Assembly (NCBI GenBank): GCA_001464955.1
Contig: LNEM01000021.1
Location: 124,001 to 188,000, forward strand
From: Rhizobiales bacterium Ga0077537
GTDB taxonomy: Bacteria; Pseudomonadota; Alphaproteobacteria; Rhizobiales; Hyphomicrobiaceae
Direction of reading: 5' to 3'
Length of the DNA: 64,000 nucleotides
The notes under the pieces were generated by a model. That model worked only from the letters and a program-made list of their open reading frames with translations. It was not told where the DNA came from and ran no database searches. The first letter of the stretch is position 1. The number at the start of each line of letters is the position of its first letter. Of this stretch, positions 1 through 7,701 are shown piece after piece. The position numbers and the translations under genes were made by a program.

Positions 1-1
1 C

Positions 2-700
2 GGCGGCGGCCGCTTCATGTACCTCGGCGGCAATGGCTTCTACTGGAAGGTCGCGCGCCACACGTCGCTGCCAGCGGCGATCGAAATCCGTCGCGGCGAA
101 GGCGGCATCCGTGCCTGGGCCGCCGAAGCGGGCGAATACTACAACGCTTTCGACGGCCAGTATGGCGGCCTCTGGCGCCGGAACGGCCGCCCGCCCCAGA
201 ACCTCTGCGGCGTCGGCTTCACCGCTCAGGGCAACTTCGTCGGCAACCATTATCGCGTGCTGCCTGAGGGCCGAGCCTCCCGTGCCGGCTGGATCCTCGA
301 GGGCATTTCCGGCGACACCTTCGGCGGCCACGGCCTTTCGGGGCACGGTGCGGCCGGCTTCGAACTCGACCGCACCGACGTTCGCCTCGGCACGCCGGCT
401 CACGCCCTCGTGCTCGCCCGCTCGGAAGGCCACGAGCCGGAAGCGCCCTGGGTGCTCGTTCCCGAGGAGCAGCTCACCCATCTGACGACGATCCCCGGCC
501 TGAAGCCCGCCGAGCTGATCCACGCCGATCTGACGTTCTTCGAGACACCGAACGACGGCGCTGTCTTCTCGACGGGCTCGATCACGTTCTGCGGTTCGCT
601 GCCGACCAACGGCTTCGACAACGACTGCTCACGGCTCCTGAAGAACGTCCTCGACCGCTTCCTCGACCCGGCCGCGAAATTCCCGATGCCGAAGGCCTGA
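2..700 (+). CDS. N,N-dimethylformamidase large subunit-like protein, C-terminal part (5' end outside window)
   Basis: The reading frame is open from the left edge and ends at TGA 698-700, so only the last ~232 residues are visible. The stretch GGRFMYLGGNGFYW, the later SFN-like turn 'EYYNAFDGQYGGLWR' and the closing segment 'GSITFCGSLPTN..DNDCSRLLKNVLDRFL' are characteristic of the C-terminal (glutamine-amidotransferase-like) domain of the DmfA2 subunit family. That enzyme hydrolyses N,N-dimethylformamide to dimethylamine and formate. Homologues are widespread in soil alphaproteobacteria and many act on unknown amides, so the substrate is inference. A small-subunit partner, if present, would lie upstream of the window. 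The following gene is convergent. Confidence 0.75.
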   Translation, partial: GGGRFMYLGGNGFYWKVARHTSLPAAIEIRRGEGGIRAWAAEAGEYYNAFDGQYGGLWRRNGRPPQNLCGVGFTAQGNFVGNHYRVLPEGRASRAGWILEGISGDTFGGHGLSGHGAAGFELDRTDVRLGTPAHALVLARSEGHEPEAPWVLVPEEQLTHLTTIPGLKPAELIHADLTFFETPNDGAVFSTGSITFCGSLPTNGFDNDCSRLLKNVLDRFLDPAAKFPMPKA

Positions 701-741
701 TCCGGCCGCCGAAGCGATCCCCCCGGAGCGGAACGCCGCGC

Positions 742-2583
742 TTATCGCGGCTTTCCGACCGGTGCGACGTCCTCGATCTGCAGCTCGATGCGGTTCCGCC
801 CGCCCCACGTGTCACGCCGGAGATTGCCCGCGACGTGGATCGGCATTCCGGCCGAACTCTGGATCAGGTCGCCGATGGGCTGCCCGACGGCCCGGAACGC
901 GATCGCGTCGAGCTTCGATCCGTCGCCGCCTTCCAGCGTGCAGCGGATATGCGCCTCGCCCATTACCTTCGCGAACCGCACCCGGTGCGCCGGGAACGCG
1001 AACCTCGGCGCCGGATTGCCCTGGCCGAAGGGACCGGCCTTCTCGACGAGCTCCAGGAAATCCTCGTTGACGCCCTGTGGCGTCAGCGCCCCGTCGATCT
1101 CGAGCACCGTCGCCGTCCGCGCCGCACTCGACGTGTCGCGCAGCATCGCGTCGAACCGTGCCCGCACCTCGTCGATCTTGTCGCGCGCCACCGTGAGGCC
1201 GGCCGCCATGGCGTGCCCGCCGCCCTTGACCAGCAACCCCTCGGCCGTGAGGCCCCGGACCGCCGCCCCGATGTCGACGCCAGCGATGGAGCGGAGCGAC
1301 CCCGTTCCCGTGCCGCCCTTTTCCCACGCGATGACGCACGACGGCCGGCGGAACCGCTCCACGAGCCGTGACGCGACGAGACCCACCACGCCCTTGTGCC
1401 ATTCGTCCGAGCCCACCACCACGATCGGCAGGTCGGGATCGCTGTCGACGAGCCGGTCGGCCTCCGCCGTCGCCGCCTCCAGCATCCCCGTCTCGATGAT
1501 CTTCCGCTCCCGGTTGAGCCTGTCGAGGACGGCCGCGATTTTCGCGGCTTCTGTATCGTCGTCGATCGAGAGGAGCCGCGCCCCGAGCGCCGCATCCCCG
1601 ATCCGCCCGCCGGCATTGATCCGCGGCCCGATCACGAACCCGAGGTGATAGGGCGTCGGCGGCTGGTTGAGGCTCGCCGCGTCGAGCAGCGCCTTGAGCC
1701 CTGCGTTCTGCCGTTGCTTCATGATGTCGAGCCCGCGCACCACGAACGCGCGGTTTAGCGTGCGGAGCGGCACCACGTCGGCGACCGTCGCCAGCGCCAC
1801 GAGATCGAGCATGGAGAGGAGATCCGGCGCCGGCGTGCCTTTGCCGTAGTGCCCGCGCTGCCGCAATTCCCGCGCCGTCGCCACGAGCGCGAGGAAAGTG
1901 ACCCCGGCGGCGCAGAGATGCCCGAGCTCCGAAAGATCGTCCTGCCGGTTCGGGTTGACCACCGCGTCCACCGCCGGCAACCGTTCGTCCGCCTGATGGT
2001 GATCGAGCACCACGACGTCCGCGCCGAGCGCTTTCGCGTGGCCCAGCGCCTCGAAACTCGTGACGCCGCAGTCGACGGTCACGATCAGCCGCGCGCCTTC
2101 CTTCACCAGCGTCTCGATCGCCTGCGGATTGGGGCCATAGCCTTCGAAGATGCGGTCGGGAATGTAGATACGCGCGTCCAGCCCGTGCGCCAGCATGAAG
2201 CGTCGCATCAGCGCCGACGAGCACGCCCCGTCGACGTCGTAATCGCCGAACACCGCCACGCGCTCGCGCTTCTGGATCGCATCCGCGATGCGCGCCGCCG
2301 CCTTGTCCATGTCCCGCAGCACCGATGGATCGGGCATCAGCGCCTTGATCGTCGGCTCGAGCGTCACCGGCACGTCGTCGACGGCGATGCCGCGCGCCGC
2401 GAGGATCCGCCCGAGCAGATCCGGCAGCCCATGCTGCTGGCTGATCATGGTCGCGGTGTTGACCTGGCCGGGAGCGAGCCGCTCCCGCCACACGAACCCG
2501 CGCGCCGACGCCTCCACACCGAGGAAAGCGCCGTTCCCCGCGCCGCCCTCCGGAAATTGCGATTTGCGCGCCGCCAGAGCCAT
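742..2583 (-). CDS. recJ: Single-stranded-DNA-specific exonuclease RecJ
   Basis: A 613-residue 5'-3' single-strand DNA exonuclease of the DHH phosphoesterase superfamily, acting in recombination and mismatch/base-excision repair in the cytoplasm. Motif I GDYDVDG lies at residues 113-119, the metal-binding DHH motif at 194-196 (VVVLDHHQAD), the DHHA1 GGGHAMAAG motif near 455, and an OB-fold follows to the C terminus. Length is normal for alphaproteobacterial RecJ. The ATG start is preceded by a GGAGGGACGAGC ribosome site. The gene stands alone: it is convergent with the dimethylformamidase gene and separated by about 130 bp from the nitroreductase upstream. Confidence 0.97.
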   Translation of the reverse strand: MALAARKSQFPEGGAGNGAFLGVEASARGFVWRERLAPGQVNTATMISQQHGLPDLLGRILAARGIAVDDVPVTLEPTIKALMPDPSVLRDMDKAAARIADAIQKRERVAVFGDYDVDGACSSALMRRFMLAHGLDARIYIPDRIFEGYGPNPQAIETLVKEGARLIVTVDCGVTSFEALGHAKALGADVVVLDHHQADERLPAVDAVVNPNRQDDLSELGHLCAAGVTFLALVATARELRQRGHYGKGTPAPDLLSMLDLVALATVADVVPLRTLNRAFVVRGLDIMKQRQNAGLKALLDAASLNQPPTPYHLGFVIGPRINAGGRIGDAALGARLLSIDDDTEAAKIAAVLDRLNRERKIIETGMLEAATAEADRLVDSDPDLPIVVVGSDEWHKGVVGLVASRLVERFRRPSCVIAWEKGGTGTGSLRSIAGVDIGAAVRGLTAEGLLVKGGGHAMAAGLTVARDKIDEVRARFDAMLRDTSSAARTATVLEIDGALTPQGVNEDFLELVEKAGPFGQGNPAPRFAFPAHRVRFAKVMGEAHIRCTLEGGDGSKLDAIAFRAVGQPIGDLIQSSAGMPIHVAGNLRRDTWGGRNRIELQIEDVAPVGKPR

Positions 2584-2712
2584 GCTCGTCCCTCCGCTTC
2601 CGGGCCAAGCCTAGCCGGAGTCGTGGCAGGGATCAGCCCCGCACCCGGCTTGCATAGGCCACGATCCCCAGAAATCCGTTCGCCGGCCCGCCGGGTCGCC
2701 GCTTGGACGACC

Positions 2713-3285
2713 TCAGCCGTGCCAGCGCGAGACGATGTTCGCCATCACCGGCCGTTCGCGATCCGCCTGCTTCTCGTCCTCCGTCCCGATGTAGACGAAG
2801 CCCGCGATCCGCTCGTTGGCGGCGAGGCCGAGCGCCGCCTGCACGCCCGGACTGTAGGCATACCACTCGGTGATCCAGCACGTGCCGAACCCCATGGCAT
2901 TGGCGGCGAGGCAGAGATTGAACGTCGCCGCGCCGGCCGAGAGCACCTGCTCCCACTCCGGTGCTCCGGGAGTGTCGACCACCCGCGAAACGACGGCGAC
3001 GACGAGCGGTGCCCTGAGGAACCGCTGACGCTCAGTCTCGAGCCTTACCTCGGACGGCGCCTCCTTGTCCTCCTTGACGAGCGTCGCCGCCAGCATCTCG
3101 CCGAACCGCGCCCGCGCCTCGCCTTCGAACACGACGAACCGCCACGGCACCATGCGCTTGTGATCCGGCACCCGCGCCGCGATCTGGAGCATCGCGTCGA
3201 GCTGTCCGGGCGTCGGCCCGGGCGCCTTCAGGAGTGCCGCCTTGGCCGACCGTCTGCGTGCCAGCAGCGCAATCGTCTCATTCAT
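2713..3285 (-). CDS. Nitroreductase family protein (YdjA-like)
   Basis: A 190-residue FMN-dependent NAD(P)H nitroreductase-fold protein. The N-terminal 'RRSAKAALLKAPGPT..LDAMLQIAARVPDHKRMVPWRFVV' is the FMN-binding signature of the short YdjA-type subgroup, and 'ANAMGFGTCWITEW' is the typical second conserved block. The physiological substrate of this group is unknown; reduction of nitro compounds or quinones is the usual family activity. The same frame stays open upstream to 4116 on the opposite strand of the vWA gene, but family homology begins at MNETIALL, so that ATG is taken as the start. It is divergent from the vWA gene, with about 80 bp between them. Confidence 0.88.
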   Translation of the reverse strand: MNETIALLARRRSAKAALLKAPGPTPGQLDAMLQIAARVPDHKRMVPWRFVVFEGEARARFGEMLAATLVKEDKEAPSEVRLETERQRFLRAPLVVAVVSRVVDTPGAPEWEQVLSAGAATFNLCLAANAMGFGTCWITEWYAYSPGVQAALGLAANERIAGFVYIGTEDEKQADRERPVMANIVSRWHG

Positions 3286-3366
3286 GTCTCTATCCCCAGC
3301 CGGAATGCTGTTCGCTACGCCCGCGCACTTATCCACGCGGCTGTCGTCCGCTATAGAATTACAGCC

Positions 3367-5337
3367 ATGCTGAAGCTCTGTCTCGTCACACTCCGTCTGG
3401 CCCTTCTGCCGCCCGTCGTCGGCGCTGGAACATTGGCCTTCGCCGCGCCGGCAAGGGCCGCCGAGCCCGCGACCCACATCCTCGTCTTCGACGGCTCGGG
3501 CTCCATGTGGGGCAAGCTCGACGGCGAGCGCCTGACGAAGTTCGTCCTCGCCCGCGAGGCCATCCGCAACGGTATGGCCGGTCTGGCTTCCGGCACCCGT
3601 CTGGGCCTGGTGACCTTCGGCCATCGCCGCGGCGATTGCCAGGACGTCGAGATCGCCGTCCCCCCGGCGCCCGAGGGCGGAACGGCCGTTCTCGAAACGC
3701 TCGAAACCTTCAATCCGCGCGGCCGTGGCCCGATCACCAAGGCCCTGCGCGATGCCGCTGCTCGTCTCGGTCCCCGCTCGGCCCCGGCGACCGTGACGCT
3801 GATCCACGATGGTCCCGACAACTGCCAGCAGGATCCCTGCTCGGCCATCGCCGACCTTCGTGCGGCCCATCCGGGCGTTCGCGTCGACGTCGTATCGCTC
3901 GGCCTGTCGCCTGACGATGCTCGGGCGGTCGCCTGCCTCCCCCGGGATACCGGTGGCCGCCACCATCTCGTCTCCACGGCCGCCGAGATCGAGGCCGCGT
4001 TGGCCACCTCCCTCAAGGCAACGGCGCGCGCCCCGCAGATCGCTGTGCCCGCGCCGAAGCCGAAGGCGGCCGCTCCCCCCGCCGCATCGCCCTCGCAAGC
4101 GCGCCCCGGCCTGCAACTCTGGGCCACGCTGGTGCGCAACGGCGCGCCCCTGAACCTGCCGCTTCGCTGGACCGTGCGCCGCGCTGGCGCTCTGGCGCTT
4201 CCGGTCTGGCAGGGCAGCACCGCCTCGCCTCTGTTGATCCTGCCGGCTGGCCGCTACGACATCGAGGTCGCGTCAGGACTCGTCACCCGCCAGGCATCGA
4301 TCGACGTCGAGGATGGCAAGCCCGTGTCGCTGCCGATCGTGCTCGACGCCGGCACCTTGCGTGTCCTGCCGGCCGGCGCCTCTCCGACCGTGCTCGACGG
4401 GGCTCTCGTGGCCATCTCGCGCGTCGAGGCGACTGGCCCTGTCGATCCACGCATCCTGCGCAAGGTGGACGCCGAGATGGCGCTGCCCGCCGGCACCTAT
4501 ATCGTCTCGGTCACATCCGGCGCGCTCCGCATCGAGCGTCCCGTCGGCATCGAGGCGGGGAAAAGCGTCGTCTTCCCGGCCGCGCTCGATCTCGGCGTGC
4601 TTCAGCTTTCGGCCCGCGCCCGCAAGGGCGGCCCGCCGGCCCCGGGTGCGGTCTATGTCGTCTACGAGGATGACCCGGACGCCCCCCAGGGGCGCCGCGA
4701 GGTCGCCCGTTCCGCTGCCGACGACCCATCGTTCAGGCTCCCCGGCGGCACCTACTACGTCGTGACTCGCTTCGGTTCAGCCGAGATCCGTGACCGCGTG
4801 ACCGTCCGTGGCGGCGAGACCGAGCGCCACGAAGTCGTACTCGACGCCGGCCGCATGACCATAGATGTCCGCGTGGCCGGCGGTCGCCTCGATCGTGAAG
4901 GTCCCGTCGCCCACCGCATCGAGCGTGTCGATATCCAGCCGGCCGAGGTCCACAGTTCGAGTGGCACCCGCGCCGAGCTGGACTTGGCCGCCGGCGCTTA
5001 TCGCGTCGAAAGCCGCATCGGTCTCGGCAACGTCAAGGCCGTGCGTGATGTGACCGTGGCCCCCGGCGATCTCGCGCGCGTCGCCGTCGACCACCCGGCG
5101 GGCGGCGTCCGCTTCCGGCTCCTTGACGAGAAGAGCCGCCAGCCGCTCCCCGACATCGGCTTCGAGGTCATCGACCAGGGGGGGCGCCCGGTCTGGTCCG
5201 GGCTCGGCGCGGATCCGCGGGCGTTGCTGCTGGCGGGTCGCTACCGCGTGCGGGCGGAAGGACGCGGCTTTCGGCTGGAGCAGCCCTTCGACGTCGCCGC
5301 GGGCGACGAGCGGGTGGTGGACCTCACGGCGCGTTGA
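3367..5337 (+). CDS. Secreted von Willebrand factor A domain protein with beta-sandwich repeats
   Basis: A 656-residue exported protein. Residues 1-31 form a signal peptide ending PARA. The vWA domain (about 36-225) has a MIDAS-type DGSGS at residues 42-46, so it probably binds a divalent metal. A Pro/Ala linker follows. The remaining ~420 residues contain at least five copies of a ~75-90-residue unit marked by the turn 'LPAGRYDIEV', 'LPAGTYIVSV', 'LPGGTYYVVT', 'LAAGAYRVES', 'LLAGRYRVRA', resembling PEGA/carboxypeptidase-regulatory beta-sandwiches. The ATG at 3367 was chosen because the signal peptide begins there; the frame is open much further upstream, antisense to recJ. The next gene carries the same repeat without the vWA domain. 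The function is unknown; a periplasmic or surface adhesive/sensor role is inference. Confidence 0.85.
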   Translation: MLKLCLVTLRLALLPPVVGAGTLAFAAPARAAEPATHILVFDGSGSMWGKLDGERLTKFVLAREAIRNGMAGLASGTRLGLVTFGHRRGDCQDVEIAVPPAPEGGTAVLETLETFNPRGRGPITKALRDAAARLGPRSAPATVTLIHDGPDNCQQDPCSAIADLRAAHPGVRVDVVSLGLSPDDARAVACLPRDTGGRHHLVSTAAEIEAALATSLKATARAPQIAVPAPKPKAAAPPAASPSQARPGLQLWATLVRNGAPLNLPLRWTVRRAGALALPVWQGSTASPLLILPAGRYDIEVASGLVTRQASIDVEDGKPVSLPIVLDAGTLRVLPAGASPTVLDGALVAISRVEATGPVDPRILRKVDAEMALPAGTYIVSVTSGALRIERPVGIEAGKSVVFPAALDLGVLQLSARARKGGPPAPGAVYVVYEDDPDAPQGRREVARSAADDPSFRLPGGTYYVVTRFGSAEIRDRVTVRGGETERHEVVLDAGRMTIDVRVAGGRLDREGPVAHRIERVDIQPAEVHSSSGTRAELDLAAGAYRVESRIGLGNVKAVRDVTVAPGDLARVAVDHPAGGVRFRLLDEKSRQPLPDIGFEVIDQGGRPVWSGLGADPRALLLAGRYRVRAEGRGFRLEQPFDVAAGDERVVDLTAR

Positions 5338-5416
5338 GAGTGCGTCGCCGGACCGTCTGCCTTGATGCTGCCCGCAAATCGGTCCAACACCTGCCCCATG
5401 GAGCCAGTGTCCGGGC

Positions 5417-6451
5417 ATGGAACACATGACACCGACGAGACCAAAGGAGCCCGTTGATCCCGGCCGCGCAACGCGCCGCAATGGCCCACGTCCGTCACTC
5501 GTGCGCGCAATCGCAGCTGTTCTCTTCATGGCGCTTCTGGTGCCGATGTCCGTGGCGCAGCAGCCGGGTGTGCCGTCTTGGAATCCCGAGGTCGAAGTCC
5601 GCGGCCGCATCGATCCTGCCCCGACGGCGCCCAACGCTTGGGGCGCCTCTGCCACGCCCGATCGCCCGTCCCCTCCGCGTCCCGCCGAAGCCCGCCTGAC
5701 CCTATCCGCGTACCTGACCCAGGATGGCGAACAGATCGACCAGGGAGTGATCTGGCGCGTCTACACGGAAACGCCGGGAGCCGAGCCGCCCGAGCCCCGG
5801 CTCGTCGCGACCAATCGCGAGCCTGCGCCGACGCTCGCGCTCCCGCCGGGCAGTTATCTGGTCAACGTCGGCTTCGGCCGCGCCCATCTGACGCGCCGCG
5901 TGACGGTGCCGGAGGGCAAGACCACGGATGAGCGGTTCGTCCTCAATGCAGGCGGCCTTCGCGTCACCGCCTTGCTCGGCCCGAACGAGAAGATGCCGGA
6001 TCTTGCCGTCACCTATGACGTCTATCAGGGCGACGCCGATCAGCTCGGCGGCCGCACGCGGGTCGTCGGCGGTCTGCGCCCGAGCGTCATCGTAAGGCTC
6101 AACGCCGGCCTCTACCATCTGGTCAGCACCATGGGCGACGCCAACGCCACGGTCAGCGCCGACATCACCGTCGAGGCCGGCAAGCTGACCGATGCCGTCA
6201 TGAGCCATCACGCCGCCCGTGTCACCCTGAAGCTCGTCACCCGTCCGGGCGGCGAGGCGCAGGCGGATACGCAATGGACGGTCCACACCATGCTGGGCGA
6301 TCTCGTTCGCGAAACACAGGGCGCCCTCCCGACCCACATCCTGTCGGCGGGCCAGTACATCGCGAGCGCCCGACACGGCGGCCGCCTCTATCAGCGACAG
6401 TTCACGGTCGTCTCCGGCGAGACGGCGCACGTCGAACTCGTGATGCAGTAG
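5417..6451 (+). CDS. Secreted repeat protein, paralogue of the vWA protein's repeat region
   Basis: A 344-residue protein with a signal sequence (hydrophobic core about residues 29-46, VLFMALLVPMSVAQ). It contains repeats of the same type as the preceding gene: 'RLTLSAYLTQDGEQIDQGV' followed by turns 'LPPGSYLVNVGF', 'LNAGLYHLVSTM' and 'LSAGQYIASARH'. No vWA domain or catalytic motif is visible. It lies 79 bp downstream of the vWA gene on the same strand, so co-transcription is likely and the two proteins may act together in the periplasm. The first ATG (5417) and a second (5426) are equally plausible starts, as no strong ribosome site distinguishes them. This family is usually annotated as hypothetical. 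Confidence 0.75.
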   Translation: MEHMTPTRPKEPVDPGRATRRNGPRPSLVRAIAAVLFMALLVPMSVAQQPGVPSWNPEVEVRGRIDPAPTAPNAWGASATPDRPSPPRPAEARLTLSAYLTQDGEQIDQGVIWRVYTETPGAEPPEPRLVATNREPAPTLALPPGSYLVNVGFGRAHLTRRVTVPEGKTTDERFVLNAGGLRVTALLGPNEKMPDLAVTYDVYQGDADQLGGRTRVVGGLRPSVIVRLNAGLYHLVSTMGDANATVSADITVEAGKLTDAVMSHHAARVTLKLVTRPGGEAQADTQWTVHTMLGDLVRETQGALPTHILSAGQYIASARHGGRLYQRQFTVVSGETAHVELVMQ

Positions 6452-6567
6452 CGGCCCGGTCCCCGTCTTCCGACAGCCGGGTCATCGCCGATATGGCTAC
6501 TGGTCAATGCGCGCCACTTGCGCAGATACTGGTGCGGAAACCGACGTCGGCCGCTCAGCGAGGCTCC

Positions 6568-7233
6568 ATGACCGATCCGTCCCGCCTGTCCCGTGCCACG
6601 GGCATCCTTTCCGTGTGGAACGAGTACCCCGACGAGGACGCCGACTTCTACGAGCGCTGGTACATGTCCGAACACTTTCCCGAGCGCCTCGCCGTGCCGG
6701 GCTTTTTGCGTGGACGCCGCTATCGCGCCATCGACGCCGACCGCACGTACTTTACGTTCTACGACCTCGACACCCCCGACGTGCTGTTCTCGCCGGCCTA
6801 CGTCGCGCGGCTGAACGACCCGACGGCCTGGACCGCGCGCATCATGAGCCGCTGGACCGGCATGTTCCGCACCGCCTGCCGGCGACTGGCGCGGAGCGGT
6901 GTCGCAGTAGGCGGGTTTGCCACCGTCGCCCGGTTCGAGTCCCCCGCCGACCTCTCGCCGGGCGATGCCGCTGATCTGCACCGGCGGCTCGCCGATCCCG
7001 CCGTCGTCGCCGTCGACCTCTGGTGCGCGACCGCCGAGCAGAACGACCGCACCAGCGAAGCCGCGACCCGCCGCGAAGCCGATCGCACGATCGAAGGCGC
7101 CATCGTCATCGAGACGACGAGCGAAGCCGCCGCCGACCGCGCACGCGAGCGGCTGCCGGCGTTGCTCGATGCCTCGAGCCCGCCGACAACCATCGGCGTC
7201 TATCGCTTGATCGCCATGCAGGACGCGCCGTGA
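6568..7233 (+). CDS. Hypothetical protein, tandem dimeric alpha/beta-barrel type
   Basis: A 221-residue soluble protein. The N-terminal half 'GILSVWNEYPDEDADFYERWYMSEHFPERLAVPGFLRGRRYRA' has the pattern of ferredoxin-like alpha/beta-barrel proteins (EthD/DUF4286-like: strand, helix with W/H, 'pGF.rgrRY'). The second half 'IEGAIVIETTSE..ADRARERLPALL' looks like a degenerate second barrel. Such proteins often sit beside catabolic oxygenases, but the substrate is unknown. The ATG at 6568 follows an AGGCTC stretch; an in-frame extension to 6274 overlaps the previous gene and is unlikely. It converges on the small gene at 7279. Confidence 0.65.
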   Translation: MTDPSRLSRATGILSVWNEYPDEDADFYERWYMSEHFPERLAVPGFLRGRRYRAIDADRTYFTFYDLDTPDVLFSPAYVARLNDPTAWTARIMSRWTGMFRTACRRLARSGVAVGGFATVARFESPADLSPGDAADLHRRLADPAVVAVDLWCATAEQNDRTSEAATRREADRTIEGAIVIETTSEAAADRARERLPALLDASSPPTTIGVYRLIAMQDAP

Positions 7234-7244
7234 CGATGCACGAA

Positions 7245-7271
7245 CCGGCGCCGCGCGTTGTGCGACGCCGG
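7245..7271. terminator. Possible bidirectional hairpin between convergent genes
   Basis: CCGGCG (7245-7250) pairs with CGCCGG (7266-7271), and after one mismatch CGC pairs with GCG, giving about nine base pairs. It sits in the 45-bp gap between two convergent genes. No clear T-run follows on either strand, so intrinsic termination is only a suggestion. Confidence 0.3.
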
Positions 7272-7278
7272 CTCCGCA

Positions 7279-7701
7279 TCAACCTTTCCTGCTGATCACC
7301 GAGATCGCACGCGAGAACACGCGGTTGACGCGATTGTAGACCTGCTGGCCCTCGCCGGAGGACTTGGCCGCCAGCCCGCTGATCACCGACCGCGCCCTGT
7401 TGAGCACGGAGAGCGCCGCCGGCTTCGCCTTGGCTGACTTGAGCTGCCCCGCAGCTGTTCGCACGGCCGGTGCGGCTTGAGGCGCCTTCTCAGGGATATC
7501 GCCGCGGGTCAAACCGCCAGCCAGTCCACTGAGGGCATCCCCGACGCACCGGATCAGCTCCGCGCCTTTGCGCTCCGCACCGCAGTCGGTAATGGCTCTT
7601 TCCGCAAATTTTTTGGCAATGACATCATGGCAATTGTACCCCTGTGCTGATCTGAAAAACGTGACGCGTCGGAACGCGCCTCTCTCATCGTGGTGCGCCA
7701 C
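7279..7701 (-). CDS. Small hypothetical protein downstream of the caspase-like gene
   Basis: A 140-residue reading frame starting at GTG 7701, overlapping the 3' end of the caspase-like gene by 17 bp. Three cysteines are visible in the N-terminal half ('YNCHDVIAKKF', 'ITDCGAERKG', 'ELIRCVGDAL'). The remainder is Ala/Lys/Arg-rich and predicted helical ('VLNRARSVISGLAAKS', 'VYNRVNRVFSRAISVISRK'). No family was recognised. The overlap suggests translational coupling with the upstream gene, but codon-level support is modest and an internal start is possible. Confidence 0.45.
   Translation of the reverse strand: MAHHDERGAFRRVTFFRSAQGYNCHDVIAKKFAERAITDCGAERKGAELIRCVGDALSGLAGGLTRGDIPEKAPQAAPAVRTAAGQLKSAKAKPAALSVLNRARSVISGLAAKSSGEGQQVYNRVNRVFSRAISVISRKG

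Noticed and set aside
1849-3366. Long upstream extension of the vWA protein frame
   Set aside because: It is antisense to recJ and the nitroreductase and lacks sensible protein features. The signal peptide begins at 3367.
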